Source: Alphaproteobacteria bacterium (lineage in GTDB: Bacteria; Pseudomonadota; Alphaproteobacteria; Rhodobacterales; Rhodobacteraceae). From it: DNA of 5,972 bases. Position numbers and translations under genes: made by a program. Shown piece after piece: positions 5,794-5,972 of the stretch; the stretch's first letter is position 1, and each line of letters begins with the position of its first letter. The stretch covers positions 1 to 5,972 of the forward strand of contig JAJRRX010000187.1 of the NCBI GenBank assembly GCA_024279075.1, written 5' to 3'. A model generated the notes under the pieces. It ran no database searches. It worked only from the letters and a program-made list of their open reading frames with translations, and was not told the origin of the DNA.

Positions 5794-5972
5794 ATGGAAA
5801 CCTTTTCTGCCACCATTTCCAACATTTGGAGCGCTTACACGACAACCGGCGCTCAGTTCATTCAAAAAACTGTACTTGTCATGACCGACTATCAAATGAG
5901 CGAATTCGAAGCGCTTGTTGTGTTGCTTGGCTCGTCTTTCGGTTTTCTGATCTGGCTGGCGCTTATGTTTAA
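5794..5972 (+). CDS. Small membrane protein, tandem paralogue of the preceding small gene, 3' end cut by window edge
   Basis: Open from the ATG at 5794 to the right edge (59 full codons). AGGAG at 5782-5786 gives an ideal 7-nt spacing. The visible part contains IWSAYTTTGAQFIQ (11-24), a short polar region (31-40, TDYQMSEFEA), then a hydrophobic segment (from 41 to at least 59) containing Trp54. It aligns without gaps to residues 1-59 of the protein at 5180-5422. Shared residues are M1, I8, W12, T16, T17, G19, F22, I23, Q24, S36, F38, A40, V42, F51 and W54. The family is not one I can name. By analogy with its neighbour, a basic C-terminal tail would be expected soon after the window end. Function unknown. 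Confidence 0.75.
   Translation, partial: METFSATISNIWSAYTTTGAQFIQKTVLVMTDYQMSEFEALVVLLGSSFGFLIWLALMF

Noticed and set aside
5512..5895. Minus-strand open frame of 127 codons
   Set aside because: Starts inside and antisense to the 5794 gene, which has an ideal RBS and a paralogue; no motif seen.

Overview
The window reads as accessory metabolic DNA from an alphaproteobacterium, most likely a marine Rhodobacterales (Roseobacter-type) organism. This assignment is an inference from the heterotetrameric sarcosine oxidase genes, their style and their moderately high GC. No marker gene fixes the taxon.

Positions 1-4971 are transcribed leftward (minus strand). Reading in that direction, the genes are an unrecognised membrane protein of about 144 aa (4971-4537), the sarcosine oxidase delta (soxD), alpha (soxA) and gamma (soxG) subunits, and, after a 92-bp gap, a secreted family-3 amino-acid-binding protein of an ABC transporter cut by the left edge. 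The first four genes are very tightly packed: a 1-nt gap, then a 4-nt ATGA overlap, then an 8-nt overlap. This suggests one translationally coupled operon. The expected catalytic beta subunit gene (soxB), usually directly upstream of soxD in soxBDAG operons, is absent. The membrane-protein gene sits in its place. The gap before the binding-protein gene holds a perfect 8-bp stem-loop and a plausible sigma70-type promoter, so that gene may be expressed at a different level from the sox genes.

Sarcosine oxidase demethylates N-methylglycine to glycine and passes the one-carbon unit to tetrahydrofolate. The binding protein may feed a related amino-acid or methylamine ligand into the same pathway, but its ligand cannot be read from sequence.

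Positions 4972-5179 form a divergent intergenic region with an operator-like inverted repeat and overlapping -10-like hexamers on both strands. To the right, on the plus strand, lie two small genes (5180-5422 and 5794 to beyond the window end). They encode short single-pass membrane proteins that align to each other without gaps over 59 residues (15 identities), and most identical residues are encoded by different synonymous codons. They appear to be diverged tandem paralogues of an unrecognised small-protein family, separated by 371 bp with no convincing gene. This pair, and the soxB-less sox operon led by an unknown membrane protein, are the most interesting parts of the window.
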